The position numbers were made by a program, and so were the translations under genes. DNA of 64,000 bases. Source: Streptomyces ficellus. GTDB taxonomy: Bacteria > Actinomycetota > Actinomycetes > Streptomycetales > Streptomycetaceae. Location: NCBI RefSeq assembly GCF_030406405.1, contig NZ_JAUEPL010000041.1:1-64000 (forward strand), in the 5' to 3' direction. Of the stretch, positions 52,750 through 61,695 are shown piece by piece. A model generated the notes under the pieces. The model was not told the origin of the DNA and did not search any database. It saw only the letters and a list, made by a program, of their open reading frames with translations. The stretch's first letter is position 1; each line of letters opens with the position of its first letter.

Positions 52750-53844
52750 TTACTTCGCCAGGTTCGGCGGCGGGGTGAGCGGAGTCGCCGCGACCGACTG
52801 GGGGGAGGTCGCCGAGGCGTAGGCGGACGGGGGCGCGACGGACGCGGCCGGGTCGGCGGCGGGCTCCTCGGGGGCCGGCGGAAGGCCGCCCACGATGCGG
52901 ATGCCCAGCTCGTCGAAGGCCCGCTTGACGCGCCAGCGCAGCTCGCGCTCCACGCCCAGCGCCTTGCCCGGCATCGTCTTCGCGGAGACCCGGACCGTCA
53001 TCGAGTCCAGCAGCACCTCGGTCAGGCCCAGGACCTCCACCGGGCCCCACAGGCGCTCGTTCCAGGGCTCCTCCTTGGCCATGGCCTCGCCCACCTCGGT
53101 GATCACCGTGCGGACGTGGTCCAGGTCCTCGGTCGGGCGGACCGTGACGTCGACCGTGGCCGTGGACCAGCCCTGGCTCAGGTTGCCGATGCGCTTTATC
53201 TCGCCATTGCGGACGTACCAGATCTCGCCGTTGTCGCCGCGCAGCTTCGTCACGCGCAGGCCGACCTCGATCACCTCGCCGGAGGCCACGCCCGCGTCGA
53301 CCGAGTCGCCGACGCCGTACTGGTCCTCAAGGATCATGAAAACGCCGGAGAGAAAGTCCGTGACGAGGTTGCGCGCGCCGAAACCGATCGCGACACCCGC
53401 CACACCCGCCGAGGCGAGCAGCGGTGCCAGATTGACGTTGAAGGCGCCGAGGACCATCAGGCCGGCGGTGCCCAGGATGAGGAACGAGGCGACCGAGCGC
53501 AGCACGGAGCCGATGGCCTCGGAGCGCTGCCGCCGGCGCTCGGCGTTCACGAGCAGACCGCCCAGGGCGGAGCCCTCGACCGCCTGGGCGCTGCGGTTCA
53601 TGCGCTCTATCAGCTTGCTCAGCGCCCTGCGGACGAGGTGCCGCAGCACGACCGCCACCACCAGGATCAGCAGGATGCGCAGGCCGGTGCTCAGCCAGGT
53701 GGACCAGTTCTGTTCCACCCAGCCGGCGGCCTCACCGGCCTGCTTGGCGGCCTCGTCGAGCGACACCGGCGCGGGTGTGGGGTCGGCAGCCGAAACGGCG
53801 GACCAGAGCACGGCGGGAACCTCCAGGATGGACAAGCGGACCAA
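52750..53844 (-). CDS. MscS-type mechanosensitive ion channel
   Basis: 364 residues. A hydrophobic N-terminal region (LSTGLRILLILVVAVVLRHLVRR) and two further membrane segments lead to the pore helix region (LASAGVAGVAIGFGARNLVTDFLSGVFMIL). The MscS beta domain (YGVGDSVDAGVASGEVIEVGLRVTKLRGDNGEIWYVRNGEI) and a C-terminal alpha/beta part follow. It releases solutes on hypo-osmotic shock. A Pro/Ala-rich tail is extra. It stands alone, with its own terminator. Confidence 0.93.
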   Translation of the reverse strand: MVRLSILEVPAVLWSAVSAADPTPAPVSLDEAAKQAGEAAGWVEQNWSTWLSTGLRILLILVVAVVLRHLVRRALSKLIERMNRSAQAVEGSALGGLLVNAERRRQRSEAIGSVLRSVASFLILGTAGLMVLGAFNVNLAPLLASAGVAGVAIGFGARNLVTDFLSGVFMILEDQYGVGDSVDAGVASGEVIEVGLRVTKLRGDNGEIWYVRNGEIKRIGNLSQGWSTATVDVTVRPTEDLDHVRTVITEVGEAMAKEEPWNERLWGPVEVLGLTEVLLDSMTVRVSAKTMPGKALGVERELRWRVKRAFDELGIRIVGGLPPAPEEPAADPAASVAPPSAYASATSPQSVAATPLTPPPNLAK

Positions 53845-54046
53845 TTACATTTAACGGCGCATCGGGGGTGGTTCGTTGCCCTGTTCGAGGGAGAGCTGCG
53901 TCTCACCTGGGGAGGATCCGGGTGTGGTCGAAAACACTTCGGGCCCGTTACCGGTACGTGGTGGCGCTTCGACCTGGCATGAGGAGAGACTAAGAGCAGA
54001 TCGTCCCGGCGCGAGCCACGCGCCGCCGGCGTACAAGGAGGCATCC

Positions 54047-54580
54047 GTGCCGCATGTCCTGGTCCTCAACGCGTCGTACGAGCCCCTCGGTGTCGTACCG
54101 CTCCGCCGCGCGCTCGTCCTCGTCCTGGAGAACAAGGCGATCTGCCTCGAGGAATCCGGCGCCTTCATGCACAGCGCGACCCGTGTCCTGGCCGCACCCA
54201 GCGTGGTCCGCCTCAAACGGTTCGTGCGGGTCCCCTACCGGGGGCCCGTTCCTCTGACCCGTAAAGCACTCTTCGCCCGCGACGGCGGGCGCTGCATGTA
54301 CTGCGGTGGCGTCGCAACCAGCGTCGACCACGTCGTCCCGCGCAGCCGCGGCGGACAGCACGCCTGGGAGAACGTGGTGGCGGCCTGCCGCCGCTGCAAC
54401 CACGTGAAGGCCGACCGGCACCTGAGGGAGCTGGGCTGGCGGCTCCACCAGCAGCCCGCCCCGCCCACCGGCCTGGCCTGGCGCATCATCGGGACCGGGC
54501 ACCGGGACCCGCGCTGGCTGCCCTACCTCCAACCGTACGGGGCGGATGACGCCATGGCCCGGATCGACCGTGTTTCCTAG
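54047..54580 (+). CDS. HNH endonuclease
   Basis: 177 residues. GTG 54047 has an AAGGAGG ribosome site and starts the family sequence PHVLVLNASYEPLGVV. The HNH fold is clear: CMYCGG, then SVDHVVPRSRGGQHAWENVVAACRRCNHVKADR, with two CxxC zinc pairs and the catalytic His in VDHV. This McrA/HNH type is widely conserved as a chromosomal single gene in actinobacteria, so a repair or housekeeping role is more likely than restriction. A longer open frame upstream lacks similarity. Confidence 0.9.
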   Translation: MPHVLVLNASYEPLGVVPLRRALVLVLENKAICLEESGAFMHSATRVLAAPSVVRLKRFVRVPYRGPVPLTRKALFARDGGRCMYCGGVATSVDHVVPRSRGGQHAWENVVAACRRCNHVKADRHLRELGWRLHQQPAPPTGLAWRIIGTGHRDPRWLPYLQPYGADDAMARIDRVS

Positions 54581-54596
54581 GGCTCGGTCCGGCTCC

Positions 54597-54629
54597 GGGG
54601 CGCCTCGGCGTGCGTCGACCGCGCGCCCC
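54597..54629. terminator. Possible bidirectional terminator
   Basis: 7-bp stem ggggcgc/gcgcccc between the converging HNH and hexosaminidase genes. There is no T run; weak. Confidence 0.4.
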
Positions 54630-54652
54630 TTCGCCTCACTCGCCTCACTCGT

Positions 54653-57595
54653 CTAGGGCGCCGCGACCGCGTACGCCTCGACCGTGAACAGTGAGTAGCC
54701 GTACTCGGTCGCCCGCGCGTCGCCCTGGACGCGGAGGAAACGGGTGCCCGGGGCGTCCATCCGGATCGCCTCGCGGCCCCCCTTGCCGTCCTTCACGGTC
54801 GCCGCCGTGCGCCAGGTCCGGCCGTCCGCCGACACCTGGACGCGGTACCTGCTCGCGTACGCGTCCTGCCAGTGCAGGACGACCTGGCCGACCCGGGCCG
54901 GCCGCGCCAGCTCCGCCTGCCACCAGGCGCCGTCCTCGGCCGGGGACGACCAGCGGGTGCGCGGGTCGCCGTCGATCGCGGCCGACGCGGGGAAGTCGGC
55001 GGTCTCGTCCCCCGACGAGGACGCCTTCGCCGTACGCGCCAGGTCGGGGCCGCCCGTCGGCGGGTACGCCCGGACGGTGAGCGTGCGCTCCTGGCCCGCG
55101 AACGACAGCGGCACCCGGTAGTCGCCCGCCGGGGTGCCCGCCGGGACGGTGATGTCGACCGGCACGGTGGCCGCCGTGCCGCGCGGGACGGTGGTCTGCC
55201 GGGGGGCCGCCACCCGGATGCCCGCCGGGGCCTTCGCGGTGATCGTGCCGCGCACCTCGCCGGGGCGCTGGGCGGCCAGCACCGCGCTCACCCGGCGCGG
55301 GGCGCCGCCGATCACCGCGTCCGTCTCGGCGCGCGGCAGGTCGAGGCGGGCCTGCGGGTCGTCGGCGAACCACGGCACGAGGGCCTTCACGGCCGGTGCC
55401 GCCGAACCGGGCCAGGTGATGCGTACGGCGTCCGCGCGCACGCCACGGGGGGCCGTCTGCGTCCAGCCGCTCGGCGACAGCGCGCCCAGCCTCCGCCAGC
55501 CCTCACCCGGTACGTGCGCCTCGACACCGCCGCCGGCCGCGCCACCGGCCGCGTCGGGCACCGTCATCACGGTGATCGTGTCGAGGAGCCTGGGCCGGTC
55601 CAGGCGTACGGTGTACGCGCCGGCGCTCCGGGTCACCTCGCCGGCCTGCCTCGACGCGCCCGTCCACGCCGCCGCCTCCTTGACGGCCCGGGACAGGAAC
55701 GGGTCCAGCACGCCCTGGCCCACCGTGACCGGGCTGGACGCCAGCGACCGGCGCAGCGGCTCCAGAGCCAGCGAGGCGCGCCAGGCGGCCGCCCCGTCGC
55801 CCCGCGCCTGCGCCTGGAGCATGTCGACGGCGGCCTCGCCGGCCCGGCCGTAGCGCGCCAGCTGGTCCAGCCACGGCCGCACCTCGTCGTCCAGCCGGCC
55901 GTCCGCCGCGCCCGCCAGCCGCCGAGGGGCCTCACGCATCACGGTGAACGCCGCCCGCAGCTGCTTCGCCGCCCGCTCGCGGGCCGCCGCGTCCGTGGCC
56001 GCGCGGGTGCGCCAGAAGGCGGCCAGCAGCGGCCGCAGATACGCCGACTCGGTGCGGCTGAGGATCGAGGAGGCGTCGTTGCCGGCCAGCGCGTGCAGCG
56101 CCTCACGGGCCTGCGGATCGCCGCCCGCCAGGTCGTTCACCGCGGCCCGCCAGGACTCCTGGGGGCGGTAGCCCTTGGGGTTCCAGGCGTAGTCGGCGGC
56201 GGTGAACAGCGGCACCCGGGAGGCGGCCGCCTGCTCCATCGCGTTGGCCAGCAGCGCGGCGGAACCGGCCGCGACGGCCGGCTCGCGGCCCGTGTACGGG
56301 CCCATGAAGATACGGTCCTGCGCGTAGTCGTTGACCGGGTAGTTGTCCATGGTGACCAGCGGGTGGCGGAACGCGTCCCGCGCCCCGGCCAGTTCACGGC
56401 CGGTGATCGTACGCGGTACGACGCCGACACCCGTCCACGCCACCTGCACCCGCTCGTCCAGCTCCTCGGCGAGCGCCGTGCGGTAGTCGGTCGCGCCGTC
56501 CTGGTAGAACTCGGTCGGCATCAGCGTCAGCGGGGCCGCGTCCGGATACCGCCCGGCCAGGTGCCGCGCCAGTTCCGTCGCCACGCGCGCGTGGGCCCTG
56601 GCGGCCGCGACCGGCCCGGAGCCGAAGGTGTCCGCGTCCCTGGAGCAGTGCCATTCGTCGTAGGCCGCGTCCTGGAACTGGAGCTGGAAGGCGCGCACCC
56701 CCAGCGCGTACATCGCGTCGACCTTGCGGGTGAGGGCCGTGACGTCGTCCTCGGAGGCCAGGCACATCGACTGGGCGGGCGCCACGGCCCAGGCGAGCGT
56801 CACATGGTTGCGCCGGGCCCGCTCGGCCAGCTCCCGGAACTCGGCCCGCTGGGCGGCCGGGTACGCCTCACGCCACTGCGTCTGGCGGTACGGGTCGTCA
56901 CCGGGCGCGTAGAGGTACCGGTTCTGCTTGGTGCGGCCCATGAAGTCGACCTGGGCGAGCCGCTGTTGGTGGCTCCAGGGGTGGCCGTAGAAACCCTCCG
57001 TCACACCGCGCACGGCGGTCCCCGGCCAGTCGCGTACGACAACGCCGGGCACCGTCCGGTCCGTTATGAGCTGGCGCAGCGTCTGCACGGCGTGGAACAG
57101 GCCGTCCTCACCGACCCCGTCGACGGCGACCGTGTCGCGGCCGTCGAACCGGCCGGTGGCGAGGCGGTACCCGCCGGAGGGCAGGTCGCCCCGCTCGGGC
57201 ACCCGCAGGGCGCGCAGCGCGTTCTGCGCGCCGTCGCCGCCCACCAGCACAACCGGCCCGCGTCCGCCCGGGCCGGTGTGCACGTCGCGTACGCCCGCCT
57301 CGCGCAGGACGCCTTCCAGCGCGCTCACGGCGTAGGGGTCGGCGCCCTCGCCCGCGAGGACCGTCACCTCGTCGCCGAGCGGCACGGCCGCGCCGGGCAC
57401 GGCCCGGGCGGACTGCGGGCGCGGCCACACCGGGGGCAGGGCGGAGCCGTCCCGATCGGGCACGGTGGCGGTGGGAGCGCCGGGGCCGCCGGGCGCGGCC
57501 AGCGCGCCGGGAGCGCCGCCCAGCAGGCCGCCGATCACGGCGACGGCGACGGCCGTCGCGGTCCGCTTTCCGCGACCGAAGCGCCCGAACTGCAC
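54653..57595 (-). CDS. Secreted GH84 beta-N-acetylhexosaminidase with discoidin-like carbohydrate-binding domain
   Basis: 980 residues from a GTG with a GGGGAGA ribosome site. A signal peptide (RTATAVAVAVIGGLLGGAPG, cleavage near ALA-AP) precedes an N-terminal GH20b-like domain (PPVWPRPQSARAV). The GH84 barrel follows with GVTEGFYGHPWSHQQRL and the acidic pair region QFQDAAYDEWH (about 308-318). Next are a helical domain and a C-terminal F5/8 discoidin (CBM32-like) domain (SSSGDETADFPASAAIDGD, TRWSSPAEDGAWWQAEL). It removes terminal GlcNAc outside the cell, possibly from chitin or glycoprotein. The GlcNAc-kinase-like gene lies about 5 kb away. Confidence 0.9.
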   Translation of the reverse strand: MQFGRFGRGKRTATAVAVAVIGGLLGGAPGALAAPGGPGAPTATVPDRDGSALPPVWPRPQSARAVPGAAVPLGDEVTVLAGEGADPYAVSALEGVLREAGVRDVHTGPGGRGPVVLVGGDGAQNALRALRVPERGDLPSGGYRLATGRFDGRDTVAVDGVGEDGLFHAVQTLRQLITDRTVPGVVVRDWPGTAVRGVTEGFYGHPWSHQQRLAQVDFMGRTKQNRYLYAPGDDPYRQTQWREAYPAAQRAEFRELAERARRNHVTLAWAVAPAQSMCLASEDDVTALTRKVDAMYALGVRAFQLQFQDAAYDEWHCSRDADTFGSGPVAAARAHARVATELARHLAGRYPDAAPLTLMPTEFYQDGATDYRTALAEELDERVQVAWTGVGVVPRTITGRELAGARDAFRHPLVTMDNYPVNDYAQDRIFMGPYTGREPAVAAGSAALLANAMEQAAASRVPLFTAADYAWNPKGYRPQESWRAAVNDLAGGDPQAREALHALAGNDASSILSRTESAYLRPLLAAFWRTRAATDAAARERAAKQLRAAFTVMREAPRRLAGAADGRLDDEVRPWLDQLARYGRAGEAAVDMLQAQARGDGAAAWRASLALEPLRRSLASSPVTVGQGVLDPFLSRAVKEAAAWTGASRQAGEVTRSAGAYTVRLDRPRLLDTITVMTVPDAAGGAAGGGVEAHVPGEGWRRLGALSPSGWTQTAPRGVRADAVRITWPGSAAPAVKALVPWFADDPQARLDLPRAETDAVIGGAPRRVSAVLAAQRPGEVRGTITAKAPAGIRVAAPRQTTVPRGTAATVPVDITVPAGTPAGDYRVPLSFAGQERTLTVRAYPPTGGPDLARTAKASSSGDETADFPASAAIDGDPRTRWSSPAEDGAWWQAELARPARVGQVVLHWQDAYASRYRVQVSADGRTWRTAATVKDGKGGREAIRMDAPGTRFLRVQGDARATEYGYSLFTVEAYAVAAP

Positions 57596-57864
57596 GCGCG
57601 TCTCCCCTCGTCTTTCGTTGTTCTGCGAGTAGCTTTGCCGGTGGCCGGAGCAGTGGCTGAACCGGTCGGTTTCGAGCCCACCACCCACTCGCCGAAGGTG
57701 TCAATGTGCGTGGCCGTTGTGTCGTATTTGCCTATGGGGGTACGGGGTGCTGTTCAACTCCCGCCACGGGCAAGCCGTGTGACCAACGCCACGTTGGACG
57801 GATGTGTCGCCGTCCGCTGGGTAGGGCTGCTGTGTCCCACCGTCACCTTCACCGGGAGGCCACC

Positions 57865-58125
57865 ATGGCCGCGTCCGCCCAGCTTCTGCTCTCCGCCCTC
57901 TCCAAACAGGTCCCGGGCCAGGTGCCGAACCAGGCCCCTGGCCGCCTCCTCGGGCCCGCGCCCGTGTCCGGCCCGCCGGCCGCCGGCACGCCGCTGACGA
58001 GCGAGCCCCCGCTCGCCGGCGCCACCCCGCTCACCAGCGAACCCGCACTCACCGACTTCACCCCCCTGACCAGCGAGCCGACCGCGCACCGCACGGCCGG
58101 CGGACCGGAGTCCCCAGGAGCCTGA
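57865..58125 (+). CDS. Small PLTSEP-repeat protein upstream of malQ
   Basis: 86 residues from ATG 57865 with a GGGAGG ribosome site. The first 20 residues are helical (MAASAQLLLSALSKQVPGQV). The rest is Pro/Thr-rich with three PLTSEP repeats (TPLTSEPPLAGA, TPLTSEPALTDF, TPLTSEPT). There is no signal peptide or cysteine. No family recognised. Its TGA is directly followed by the ATG of malQ, with the malQ ribosome site inside its last codons, so it may be a coupling leader gene. Confidence 0.5.
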   Translation: MAASAQLLLSALSKQVPGQVPNQAPGRLLGPAPVSGPPAAGTPLTSEPPLAGATPLTSEPALTDFTPLTSEPTAHRTAGGPESPGA

Positions 58126-60252
58126 ATGACCCTTGCCCGGCTCGCCGCGCTGCACGGTGTCGCCACCGCGTACTCCCCTTCCGCGGGCGTCACCGTCCCG
58201 GTCCCCGACGCCACGGTGGTCGAGGTGCTCACCGCCCTGGACGTCGACGCCGCCACGCCCGAGGCGGTCCGCGCGTCCCTGACGGCCACCGAGGCCGCCC
58301 GGGCGCGGCGGCTGCTCCCGCCGACGCTGGTCCTGTGGCAGAACGGCCCGGAGGAGGGCTCCCCGCCCCAGGGCCGCCCGCCCGGGCTGCCGCGCCCGCT
58401 CGCGACGCTCCCGCCCGGCACCGAGCTGCGGATCGTCACCGAGCACGGCGACGCGATCTCCGGAACGCCCCGGTGGGAGCGGCTCCCGCTGGGCGTGCAC
58501 CGGCTGGAGGCCCGCGCGCGCGACGGGCGCACCTCGCTCAGCGCGCTCGTCGTCGCCCCCGCGCGCGTGCCGCAGCCCTCCGCGCCCGGGTACGGCATCC
58601 TCGTGCAGCTCTACTCGCTGCTGTCGGCGCGGTCGTGGGGCATGGGCGACCTGGGAGACCTGCGGGAGCTGGCCGGCTGGGCGGGGCGGGCGCTCGGGGC
58701 GGGGTTCGTGCAGGTCAACCCGTTGCACGCGGCCGTGCCGGGAACGCCCACCGATCCCTCCCCGTACCGCCCCTCCTCACGGCGCTTCCCCGACCCGGTC
58801 CATCTGCGCGTCGAGGACATCCCCGAGTACGCGTACGCACGCGGCCACCTGACCGGCGAGGAGCGCGCCGAGCTCGACGCCCTGACCGGGCGCGCCGCCG
58901 AGCTGCGCGAAGGGGTGCTGCGCAAGGGCGAGCTGATCGACCGGGACGCGGTGTGGGTGCTCAAGCGCCGCGCCCTGGAGCTGCTGGCGCGCGTGCCGCT
59001 CGGGCCCGGCCGCGAGGCCGCCCTGCGGGACTTCCGCGCCGAGCGGGGCCGCGCCCTGGAGGACCACGCCACCTGGTGCGCGCTCGTCGAGCGGTACGGC
59101 TCCGACCGCGCCCAGTGGCCGGAGGCCCTGCGCGACCCGAGGTCGGCCGCCACCGCGCGCGTGCGGCAGGAGCTGGCGGACCGGGTCGACTTCCACGCCC
59201 GCCTCGCCTGGCTCACCGACGAGCAGCTCGCCGCCGCCGCGCGGGCCGCCCGGGAGGCGGGCATGGCCGTCGGGATCGTCCACGACCTCGCGGTGGGGGT
59301 GCACCCGGACGGCGCCGACGCGTGGGCGCAGAGCGACGCGTTCGCCGCCAGGATGTCGGTCGGCGCCCCGCCGGACGCCTTCAACGGCCGCGGCCAGGAC
59401 TGGGGCCTGCCGCCCTGGCGCCCCGACGCGCTCGCCGCCTCCGGCTACGCCCCCTACCGGGACCTGCTGCGCGGGCTGCTGCGGCACGCGGGCGCGCTGC
59501 GCATCGACCATGTGATGGGACTGTTCCGCCTCTGGTGGGTGCCCGAGGGCCGGGAACCCACGGAGGGCACGTACGTCCGGTACGACGCCGACGCCATGCT
59601 CGCGGTCCTCACCCTGGAGGCCCACCGCGCGGGCGCCGTCGTGATCGGCGAGGATCTCGGCACGGTCGAACCCGGCGTGCGGGAATCCCTCCAGCGGCGC
59701 GGCGTGCTGGGCACCTCCGTGCTGTGGTTCGAGCGGGACTGGGAGGGCACGCGGCGGCCGCTGCCCCCCGAGACCTGGCGCGCGGACTGCGTGGCCACCG
59801 CCACGACACACGACCTGCCCTCCACCGCCGCCCGGCTCACCGGCGAGCACGTCGAGCTGCGCCACCGGCTCGGCCTGCTCACCCGCTCCCTGGAGGAGGA
59901 GCGGGCCGAGGACGCCCAAGAGGTCGCCGAGTGGCTGGCGTACCTGCGCGAACTGGGCCTGCTGGAGGAGGGCGGCGCGCGGGACGAGGAGGCCGGCATC
60001 CGCGCGTTCTACCGCTTCCTGCGCCGCACCCCCGCCCGGATGACCGGGGTGTGGCTGCCGGACGCGGTGGGCGACCGCCGCCCGCAGAACCTGCCCGGCA
60101 CCTGGGACCAGTACCCGAACTGGCGGCTGCCGATCGCCGACGCGGAGGGCCGCCCCGTCACCCTGGAGGAGCTGGTCGCCTCGCCCCGGCTGCACGCGCT
60201 GATGGACGTGCTCCGGCCGGCTACGGCACCCCCGGACGCGCGGGGCCTTTAG
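58126..60252 (+). CDS. malQ: 4-alpha-glucanotransferase (amylomaltase)
   Basis: 708 residues, normal for actinobacterial MalQ. GH77 features in order: GILVQLYSLLSARSWGMGDLGDLRELAGW, FVQVNPLHAAVPG, DPSPYRPSSRRFPDP, GIVHDLAVGVHPDGAD, nucleophile region ALRIDHVMGLFRLWWVPEG, acid/base VIGEDLGTVEPGV and TTTHDLPSTAARLTG. It transfers maltosyl units in glycogen and maltodextrin metabolism. An ~80-residue N-terminal domain typical of actinobacteria is present. It abuts the small PLTSEP protein, with a CAGGAG ribosome site. Confidence 0.95.
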   Translation: MTLARLAALHGVATAYSPSAGVTVPVPDATVVEVLTALDVDAATPEAVRASLTATEAARARRLLPPTLVLWQNGPEEGSPPQGRPPGLPRPLATLPPGTELRIVTEHGDAISGTPRWERLPLGVHRLEARARDGRTSLSALVVAPARVPQPSAPGYGILVQLYSLLSARSWGMGDLGDLRELAGWAGRALGAGFVQVNPLHAAVPGTPTDPSPYRPSSRRFPDPVHLRVEDIPEYAYARGHLTGEERAELDALTGRAAELREGVLRKGELIDRDAVWVLKRRALELLARVPLGPGREAALRDFRAERGRALEDHATWCALVERYGSDRAQWPEALRDPRSAATARVRQELADRVDFHARLAWLTDEQLAAAARAAREAGMAVGIVHDLAVGVHPDGADAWAQSDAFAARMSVGAPPDAFNGRGQDWGLPPWRPDALAASGYAPYRDLLRGLLRHAGALRIDHVMGLFRLWWVPEGREPTEGTYVRYDADAMLAVLTLEAHRAGAVVIGEDLGTVEPGVRESLQRRGVLGTSVLWFERDWEGTRRPLPPETWRADCVATATTHDLPSTAARLTGEHVELRHRLGLLTRSLEEERAEDAQEVAEWLAYLRELGLLEEGGARDEEAGIRAFYRFLRRTPARMTGVWLPDAVGDRRPQNLPGTWDQYPNWRLPIADAEGRPVTLEELVASPRLHALMDVLRPATAPPDARGL

Positions 60253-60272
60253 GCGTTCGCTACGTTTGCACC

Positions 60273-60500
60273 GTGGACAAGAAGAACGCCCTGCGCGCCG
60301 GCGCCGTCGCGGCCGGTACGACGCTGATGATGCTGCTCATGTCGTCCCCCGCGCTCGCGCTCACCCGCGACGACGGTGACGACCCGGGTACCGGCCTGAG
60401 CGTGGCCGAGACCCTCGGCCTGTACGTCGTCGCCCCGATCGTGCTGTTCGCGGTGATCGCGGGCCTCGTCATGGTGCTCGACAAGTCCAAGAAGGTCTGA
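60273..60500 (+). CDS. Small conserved membrane protein after malQ
   Basis: 75 residues from GTG 60273. A signal-like first segment (AVAAGTTLMMLLMSSPALAL), an acidic loop (TRDDGDDPGTG) and a second membrane segment (LGLYVVAPIVLFAVIAGLVMVL) end in DKSKKV. A TACGTT hexamer seven bases before the GTG hints at a leaderless transcript separate from malQ. No function can be assigned. A long terminator follows. Confidence 0.7.
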   Translation: MDKKNALRAGAVAAGTTLMMLLMSSPALALTRDDGDDPGTGLSVAETLGLYVVAPIVLFAVIAGLVMVLDKSKKV

Positions 60501-60534
60501 GGCCCTCTCCTCTTTCCGGCCCTTTACACCTTTC

Positions 60535-60578
60535 CGAAGGCGCTGCCCGGCGGGACACCCCGCCAGGCAGCGCCTTCG
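60535..60578. terminator. Strong hairpin terminator
   Basis: cgaaggcgctgcc pairs with ggcagcgccttcg, extended by inner pairing cggcggg/cccgcc, with a very short loop. Confidence 0.8.
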
Positions 60579-60637
60579 TGCGCTCACGCGCCGCCGGACC
60601 GGAGCGGCACTCGGCGGGCAGCGGACGCCCCGGCGAT

Positions 60638-60656
60638 CTTTCAGCATTGCTGAAAG
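60638..60656. promoter_or_regulatory. Palindromic LysR-type (T-N11-A) box upstream of the EamA gene
   Basis: Perfect 19-bp palindrome ctttcagca-t-tgctgaaag, which contains T-N11-A, 100 bases before the EamA start. The co-oriented LysR gene downstream is the obvious candidate binder. Confidence 0.6.
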
Positions 60657-60756
60657 GAAGCGTCGAAAAGATTCGATCGACCTAAGCACTCGCGCGGTGC
60701 GACGGTAGCTCCCATAACCAAGATCCCCGCAGCGGGGAGAGGGGCAAGGGATAACC

Positions 60757-61686
60757 GTGGCAGTCCTGGACCGCGTCCGTACCGCAGGACAGGCGACCGC
60801 CAGAAGGAGGGTGGGGCGGGCTTCCGGCCTCGGCGTTCTCCTCGCCGCCGTCGCGACGGTCGTCTGGTCCGGCAGCTTCGTGACCTCGCGCGCCCTCCAC
60901 GACTCCGTCCCGCCCGTCCAGGCCGCCTTCTGGCGCTGGATCGTCGCGATCCTCGTCGTCGCGCCGTTCGCGGCGCGCCAGGCCTGGTGCCAACGCGCCC
61001 TCATCCGGCGCCATTTCGGCTTCGTCGCCCTCGCCGCGCTGCTCGGTGTCGCGGTCTACAACACCCTCGTCAACCAGGCCGGCCTCACCACCTCCGCCGG
61101 CACCATGGGCATGGTCATGGCCGCCTCCCCGGTGTTCATGGCCGGGTACGCGAGGCTCGGCGGGGCCCGGCTCGGGCCGCGGCGGGTGGCCGGTCTGGTG
61201 ATCGCCTGCGCCGGGGTGCTGCTCCTCGTCGGCGAGGGCTCCCTCGTGCCCGACCTGGCGGCCGGTGACCTGTGGATCGTGGCCGCCGCGGTCGCTTTCG
61301 CCTCGTACAGCGCCCTCCTCAAGGGGCGGCCCGCCGGACTCGGCGGTCCGGCCTTCCTCCTCGCCATCTTCGTACTCGGTGCGCTGATGCTGCTGCCCGT
61401 GTACGGGATCAGCCTCACCGTGCAGGGCGGATTCGAGCCCACGGCCGCGACCGTCGGACCGCTGGTCTATGTCGGGGTCTTCTCCTCCGCCGTCGCCTTC
61501 TTCGCGTGGAACAAGGCGATCGCGCTGATCGGCGCGGCCCGCGCGGGAGTGGTGTACTACCTCCAGCCGGTGTGCGTGGCACTGCTGTCCTGGGCGCTGC
61601 TCGGCGAGGCGATGGGCCCGCCGCAGTTCCTGTGCATGGCGCTGATCCTGGGTGGTGTCGTCCTCGGGACAGCGACCAGGCCGTAG
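60757..61686 (+). CDS. EamA/DMT-family transporter
   Basis: 309 residues with ten hydrophobic segments in two EamA repeats (VLLAAVATVVWSGSFVTSRAL, ... LVYVGVFSSAVAFFAWNKAIALIGAARAGVVYYLQPVCVALLSW). The second repeat contains the conserved Asn-Lys-Ala and Tyr-Tyr-Leu-Gln-Pro stretches. A small-metabolite exporter (amino acid or purine) by family. GTG 60757 is preceded by a purine-rich region. A LysR gene follows nine bases after the stop, and a palindromic LysR box lies upstream. Confidence 0.88.
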   Translation: MAVLDRVRTAGQATARRRVGRASGLGVLLAAVATVVWSGSFVTSRALHDSVPPVQAAFWRWIVAILVVAPFAARQAWCQRALIRRHFGFVALAALLGVAVYNTLVNQAGLTTSAGTMGMVMAASPVFMAGYARLGGARLGPRRVAGLVIACAGVLLLVGEGSLVPDLAAGDLWIVAAAVAFASYSALLKGRPAGLGGPAFLLAIFVLGALMLLPVYGISLTVQGGFEPTAATVGPLVYVGVFSSAVAFFAWNKAIALIGAARAGVVYYLQPVCVALLSWALLGEAMGPPQFLCMALILGGVVLGTATRP

Positions 61687-61695
61687 GTTGCGGGC

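Noticed and set aside
53876..54046. N-terminal extension of the HNH endonuclease
   Set aside because: GTG 54047 has an AAGGAGG site and the family sequence begins there.
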